From positions 23,172,313 to 23,236,312 of the forward strand of contig CM036759.1 of the NCBI GenBank assembly GCA_020796225.1: a stretch of 64,000 nt of DNA, read 5' to 3'. The notes beneath the pieces were generated by a model. It saw only the letters and a program-made list of their open reading frames with translations, was not told where the DNA came from and did no database searches. Shown in pieces: positions 59,214-64,000 of the stretch (the stretch's first letter is position 1; each line of letters opens with the position of its first letter). The DNA comes from Arion vulgaris. Its lineage: Eukaryota > Mollusca > Gastropoda > Stylommatophora > Arionidae. The position numbers and the translations under genes are program-made.

Positions 59214-59470
59214 TTAGGACTTGAGTAGTGCCTTTATCATCGCCAGTACTTCCATTGTCATGCTACTTGTTGTCATACTAAATGCACCACTGTCTTCTTT
59301 GATCTTTCTACTGTATGAGCTAGCAGAGACCAAATGACATTTTACATAGATGTTATAAAACCTAGGGCCAATGTTTTGTGTCCAATTTGTCTTTTTTTCA
59401 AGGATCTTTAGCTTCAATCCCATTAGTTGTCTGCTCAAGATTTGTTGGAACTGCTTATGATGACGACATT
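59214..59470 (-). pseudogene. RNase H LINE fragment
   Basis: [20 protein letters not shown], then [20 protein letters not shown] and MIKALL; the [15 protein letters not shown] stretch is RNase H, kin to 56300. Confidence 0.7.
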
Positions 59471-59786
59471 ACAGTTGAAATATCTACTCTGTCAAATGTA
59501 AGTATATGTTATCAATGAATAAATATTAGAAGTTTCTGGAAAAACAAAGTACCAAACACAAGGATTCAAATCACTAACCTGTATTTATTACAGCTCCCAT
59601 TGCCTAGCCCTACAGACAAGCGTTTTAAGAACACAACCAGCTAGCTTTCCTTTTTTCCCTTATTCTCCTTTAAGTATATTAGACTATCCTACAACTTGTT
59701 TTCATCATCATTCTTCATTTGAATACTAATAGACAGCAGTCCCCATGATATTCTAACAAAATATTCACGAACTACTTTTTGATTAC

Positions 59787-59870
59787 TTAGTCGCCTCTTA
59801 CGACATGCGTGGCAGGTAACAGTGGTTCTATTCTTTACACCCCAAATTTGGGCCCGTAACCACTGGCGGT
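59787..59870 (-). mobile_element. SINE head fragment (GGTTACGGGCCC subfamily)
   Basis: Minus strand: AGTGGTTACGGGCCCAAATT, AAAGAATAGAACCACTGTTA, CACGCATGTCGTAAGAGGCG. Confidence 0.75.
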
Positions 59871-59894
59871 TAAAGTATATAATTATATAAAGGG

Positions 59895-60426
59895 CTGGAA
59901 CAAAGCAGCAACTTGAAAACATGTACTCAACAGACATGGAACAAAGCAACAACTTGAAAACATGTACTCAACAGACATGGAACAAAGCAACAACTTGAAA
60001 ACATGTACTCAACAGACATGGAACAAAGCAGCAATTTGAAAACATGTACTCAACAGACATAGAACAAAGCAGCAATTTGAAAACATGTACTCAACAGACA
60101 TGGAACAAAGCAACAACTTGAAAACATGTACTCAACAGACAAGGAACAAAGCAGCAACTTGAAAACATGTACTCAACAGACATGGAACAAAGCAACAACT
60201 TGAAAACATGTACTCAACAGACATGGAACAAAGCAGTAATTTGAAAACATGTACTCAACAGACATAGAACAAAGCAGCAATTTGAAAACATGTACTCAAC
60301 AGACATGGAACAAAGCAACAACTTGAAAACATGTACTCAACAGACAAGGAACAAAGCAGCAACTTGAAAACATGTACTCAACAGACATGGAACAAAGCAG
60401 CAACTCGAAAACATATACTCAACAGA
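59895..60426. repeat. 41-bp minisatellite, 13 copies, LINE-derived unit
   Basis: The unit is ACATGGAACAAAGCAACAAC followed by TTGAAAACATGTACTCAACAG. The last unit has ACTCGAAAACATATACTC and reads TWNKAATRKHILNRY in frame with the LINE tail beginning at 60427, so the array seems to have grown from LINE coding sequence. Confidence 0.95.
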
Positions 60427-60600
60427 TACTTAGATAGACTAGCAATAAGTCAAACAGCTCTCTGTCAGTGTCAACAGGCAGAACAGACATCAGAGCATGT
60501 CCTGCAAGAATGTTCTGTCCTGTGTGAGCTGAGAAGCTACATGTGGAACCACAAACCAAACTTTGGGGAAATCTCACAGACGTGAAGATGACTGCTGAAT
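60427..60600 (+). pseudogene. LINE zinc-knuckle tail after the 41-bp array
   Basis: LDRLAISQTALCQCQQAEQT, SEHVLQECSVLCELRSYMWN: the C-C...EHVLQ-C signature in one clean frame, continuing from the final repeat unit. Confidence 0.8.
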
Positions 60601-62269
60601 TTGTGGGACACAGTGGATTAAGCACTTGACCAGAAACCGCAGAAGAAGCCATGAATATATAATAGCATAACAATGAAAAAAAGGACAACAAACTATATAC
60701 TGCTGCATGATTGCTGAGAAGCACACAAAGAATGACTATAATATATTAATGAAGTAACGCATTTGTCATGGAGTCAAATATTTTAATTCTGTTTCATTAT
60801 TAACCATCATCAAAACAATTTCACAAGCAACAAATTCAACAATCTCTCAGATGATCAAGCCTATAATACAAGCAGTGGAGATCAAAGGCATGCTTGTCCA
60901 AGATTATTTCTGAAAAGTTATCTTTTGCTTGTACACAATTAAATTTAACTATTAATTCTGAATATACATATAAGATACAAAATTATTTGCTTTGCTCTAT
61001 TGTGAATCCCAGGGTTAGACCACTAACCAAGACTATAAAAACACCTCCATGCGATGCATCCCAAAAACAGGTATACTCTAGTGTTATTATTTGTCAGATC
61101 AACTCTAGGTGATCGAGTACCCTTACCAGACGCACACGATTTATATACTCTTCAAGAAAAAACTGTGTATTGAGTACCCTTATCAGACACAAATGATTTA
61201 TGGCCCAAGTGACTGGTGGCAATAGTATATTCAGAACATTCTTGAAGAAAAATCTGTTCAGTGTACATGACATATCTTATGGATGCTAAATTGCTGCTAT
61301 GGAGATAGACTGGGTGGAAACTGTCAAGGAAAAGGGAAAGTGAATGCAAACAAAATAACAGCAGAAAATGAACACGCTGGAATATTTCAGCCTGTTCACA
61401 GCTATATAACACACGGCCAAATGGCTAAAATTATAAAGATAAATCTATAAGGTTACACTAGAGGGAACAGAAGAAGAAGAATACAAAATTAATGCTATGA
61501 AATTCTCATTCCAGTCAGTTTATTCAAACTACTTCAATTCTTACCCAAGGCACAGATTCTACTAGAACAAGGGGTTCTACTACATATTATCTATACCTTA
61601 TATTTAAATATAACAGAATGAATACAGAACAAACAATTCCAGTATATTGAAATAAATAGAAGAAAAATAGGAAGCATAGCAATTTCTTAGATTATTATTC
61701 AAGTTAAAGAAACATTTTTCAAGATGGAACACTGATAAATTAATCATTGATAATAATTTGTTCACATCTTTCAAATCATGCAAGCTTGTATAGCTTTATG
61801 AGAAAAAAAATATTGTTTAATGTATAACAACTATACTTGTATTCCTTGTTTGAAAACTAAACTTTCTACATATAACTGTACTACAGCTTACAGTTTTCAA
61901 ACATCAATGGATGAAGCCATTAACATGCAATATAAGAAATGTGTTGTTCTAAAAGTAAAGGTGATCAGTGACATAAACCATTTTTATGAACACAAAAAGT
62001 GAACACACATCAAAGCATACAATGATGTACAAGTTTATGTCCATTGTGACTAGTACTTCTTGTGAACAGATAGTATGAAATAGAAAAACGTGAGCTCAGA
62101 TATACAGTATTTCATCATATACAATTGAGAATGTTTACATGCACAACTTTCAACAAACAACAAGAGATCATAAAACATATGTTTTCTAATGGGGCACTAA
62201 TGTGGGTTAAAATGATTGATTAAAACATGAAAGCAATATGAAGATGAATGCCTCTTAAGCATTAAAGGT
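60601..62269. other. No supported gene
   Basis: AT-rich. Local partial duplication GAGTACCCTTACCAGACGCA / GAGTACCCTTATCAGACACA at 61116-61190. Confidence 0.5.
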
Positions 62270-62510
62270 CTAAAGATAACAGATGTACTCCTTTGCACCG
62301 GGTTCCCCATATGACACAGTCCCTCGTCACAGAAATTACTCATCATCTGCTGTATTGAACAAAGCACACACTCCGTAGCTCCAGCAACATTCCTAGGGAT
62401 CTCCGAAAAATCCACTTGTGAGCAGAACAGTGCAGGCTGAATTCAAACCCACAACCCTCATAATGCAAAGCAAATGACGTTAACCCCTTAGCAAGAGACT
62501 CCTATCCTCT
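62270..62510 (-). mobile_element. SINE copy (reverse of the 39556 family)
   Basis: Minus strand: GGAGTCTCTTGCTAAGGGGT, GTGGGTTTGAATTCAGCCTG, GAGATCCCTAGGAATGTTGC, TGGAGCTACGGAGTGTGTGC. Confidence 0.75.
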
Positions 62511-62684
62511 AACCATGTTTGTATTGAAAAATGTTACACCTGATCCTACTGATTCTATAAATAAAGAGGCACCCCCAACATATATATATATATTTATTTA
62601 AAATCAATAATTCATAACAGTAAGATGATAAAATAAAAATACATTAATTCAGAGTAAACAACTCTGCAATAAATATTGACTGAT

Positions 62685-62806
62685 TCATTGGACCATCAGC
62701 GTTGTTCTTCGATGAATAATCAAGTGCGCTCTGATATTTTTCTTACACAGGACAATCTCTGTGACAATGCACAAACTTTGTTGCACTGGTGGTCCCCATT
62801 AAGAAC
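62685..62806 (+). mobile_element. SINE copy (GTGCACGAACTCCGTAGC family)
   Basis: TTGGACCATCAGCGTTGTTC, TTTCTTACACAGGACAATCT and TGCACAAACTTTGTTGCACT keep the family order. Confidence 0.6.
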
Positions 62807-63059
62807 TGAGAAAATGTATAAATATCTTATTTGAATTTTAATTATTTTAACTTGGGATGTGGTTTCCTACCTACACTTTTCAATTTTCAACTGTCAGGGG
62901 TTCGTTTTTTTGCTCAACCTGAACACAGGACGTATATTTTATCCTCTGTCTCTGACATGAAAAAGAACTCTATCTCACCTACACTGAGATCAATGATAAA
63001 ATACTGCTTAAAAAACCAACAGCATTGAATCTGCAGCCACATATAAACAAAATTCAAGA

Positions 63060-63260
63060 TTGACAATTCAGTCCTGTGTACAGGCATCCCAGACTACATA
63101 CTTCAAGACTTCCCTGAATATTATATACTGAGGCAAACTCACTGGTCCAGTGCAGCAACACTGGAAAGAAAACTGTACAGAATTCTCAAGTTAAAAAAAG
63201 ACGGTGAAGCTTATACAAGAGACAACAATGAAAATATTAACATTTCAAGCAAATGACAGG
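63060..63260 (+). pseudogene. LINE tail fragment
   Basis: ATLERKLYRILKLKK and KLIQETTMKILTFQA across frames, the same block as 37110-37268. Confidence 0.6.
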
Positions 63261-63594
63261 AAAGAAGGATTTTATCATTTCAAATGTTATAAACTGAATT
63301 ATTATATTATTCAATAATAGAAAAGTGGAATATATTTAAAGTTACACATTAGAAAATCTGAATTTATTGCACTTTAGGCAAGTGGGACAAAAACAACACA
63401 TGAATTTAAGTGGCGCACATAAATGATACCTTTCATGATCTTCAGAAGGGCACTGGAACAAATTTAACACTGAACACTTCATGTCTATAACAGGTAATTT
63501 ATACAATGAGGATATATTTATTGCATACTGTAAGGTTGTTGCAGAGCAAAGTAGAGCATACAGGACAATTACTTCCAGTATGAGAATGGAGGTT

Positions 63595-64000
63595 GAGAAT
63601 GGAGGTTGAGGCCGTTATTGTATCTGATTCTCAGTTGATGCTTCACAAGATCCAAAAGGGTAGGTATGAGTGGAATGTCATCTATAGAAGACTCTAACCT
63701 CCAGAGGCATACATGGATCTACTGTCCTGGGCATGCAGGTGTTTATAGTAATGAGAGAGCAGACAGGCTTACATCAACAACATCTATTGTTGGGGAGTTG
63801 AAAATGGATAAGGGGGATGTTCTTCGGTCTCTTCACGACTGTCTGTTGTATGAAAACACTAAAAAAAGATGTTGAATCGATTCACCGATTTAAGCAGTTT
63901 CGAGTTACCTGTTGTACAAGTAGAACTGGATGCCTGAGGGACAGAGTGAGGAGTGTGTTTAACCAGCAAGTCACAGGAGCTATCAGTATGCATACCCTTC
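63595..64000 (+). pseudogene. RNase H domain of a LINE, running off the window
   Basis: VEAVIVSDSQLMLHKIQKGR (SDSQ-ML-KI) in one frame; after a shift near 63690, HTWIYCPGHAGVYSNERADR (the CPGHAGV-GNERAD motif), KMDKGDVLRSLHDCLL, then RFKQFRVTCCTSRTGCLRDR, RVRSVFNQQVTGAIS to the edge. Best preserved of the RNase H copies, but not intact. Confidence 0.85.

Overview
The window is animal genomic DNA: AT-rich, intron-containing, with no operons and no ribosome-binding sites, and dominated by decayed transposable elements, short tRNA-derived repeats and minisatellites. The LINE and SINE families look like those of lophotrochozoans, most probably a gastropod mollusc. That assignment is an inference from memory of such genomes and was not tested.

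One host gene is clear. ZFPL1, a Golgi membrane zinc-finger protein, lies on the minus strand (55120 down to 42456) and is complete: six coding exons, all introns GT-AG with consistent phases, 352 predicted residues, an N-terminal pair of zinc-binding modules and a C-terminal membrane anchor. Intron 3 holds a plausible two-exon plus-strand ORF (50114-50925) preceded by a perfect GCGCATGCGC-type palindrome. It may be a small nested gene or the start of a TTAA-type transposon. Downstream of the ZFPL1 stop are two exon-like minus-strand frames (41895-42330) that I do not recognise.

Layout. 1-5 kb: LINE 3' ends, a tRNA SINE, a 166-bp MITE with perfect 8-bp target-site duplications, and a (CT)n tract. 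5.6-7.7 kb: two minisatellites (68 bp and 88 bp). 9-16 kb: SINEs and 3'-terminal LINE fragments, including a LINE inserted into a SINE. 17-22 kb: a second MITE, more LINEs, a hAT C-terminal remnant and a 62-bp array. 24.7-27.3 kb: a 2.6-kb DDE transposon whose ends match the MITEs. 29.8-31.3 kb: a 22-copy 48-bp minisatellite and a 37-bp array. 32-37 kb: nested LINEs, a mariner-type MITE and two short arrays. 42.5-55.1 kb: ZFPL1, whose largest intron carries a Jockey-like LINE interrupted by both a 655-bp TTAA foldback element and a second LINE with 14-bp duplications. 55.9-64 kb: RNase H-containing LINE remnants, SINEs and a 41-bp minisatellite that appears to have grown from LINE coding sequence.

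Apart from ZFPL1, and possibly the small ORF in its intron, nothing looks like an active gene. Every LINE open frame has breaks or is truncated at its 5' end. The value of the window lies in the ZFPL1 gene model, the nested insertion history, the DDE transposon with its deletion derivatives, and minisatellites apparently born from transposon sequence.
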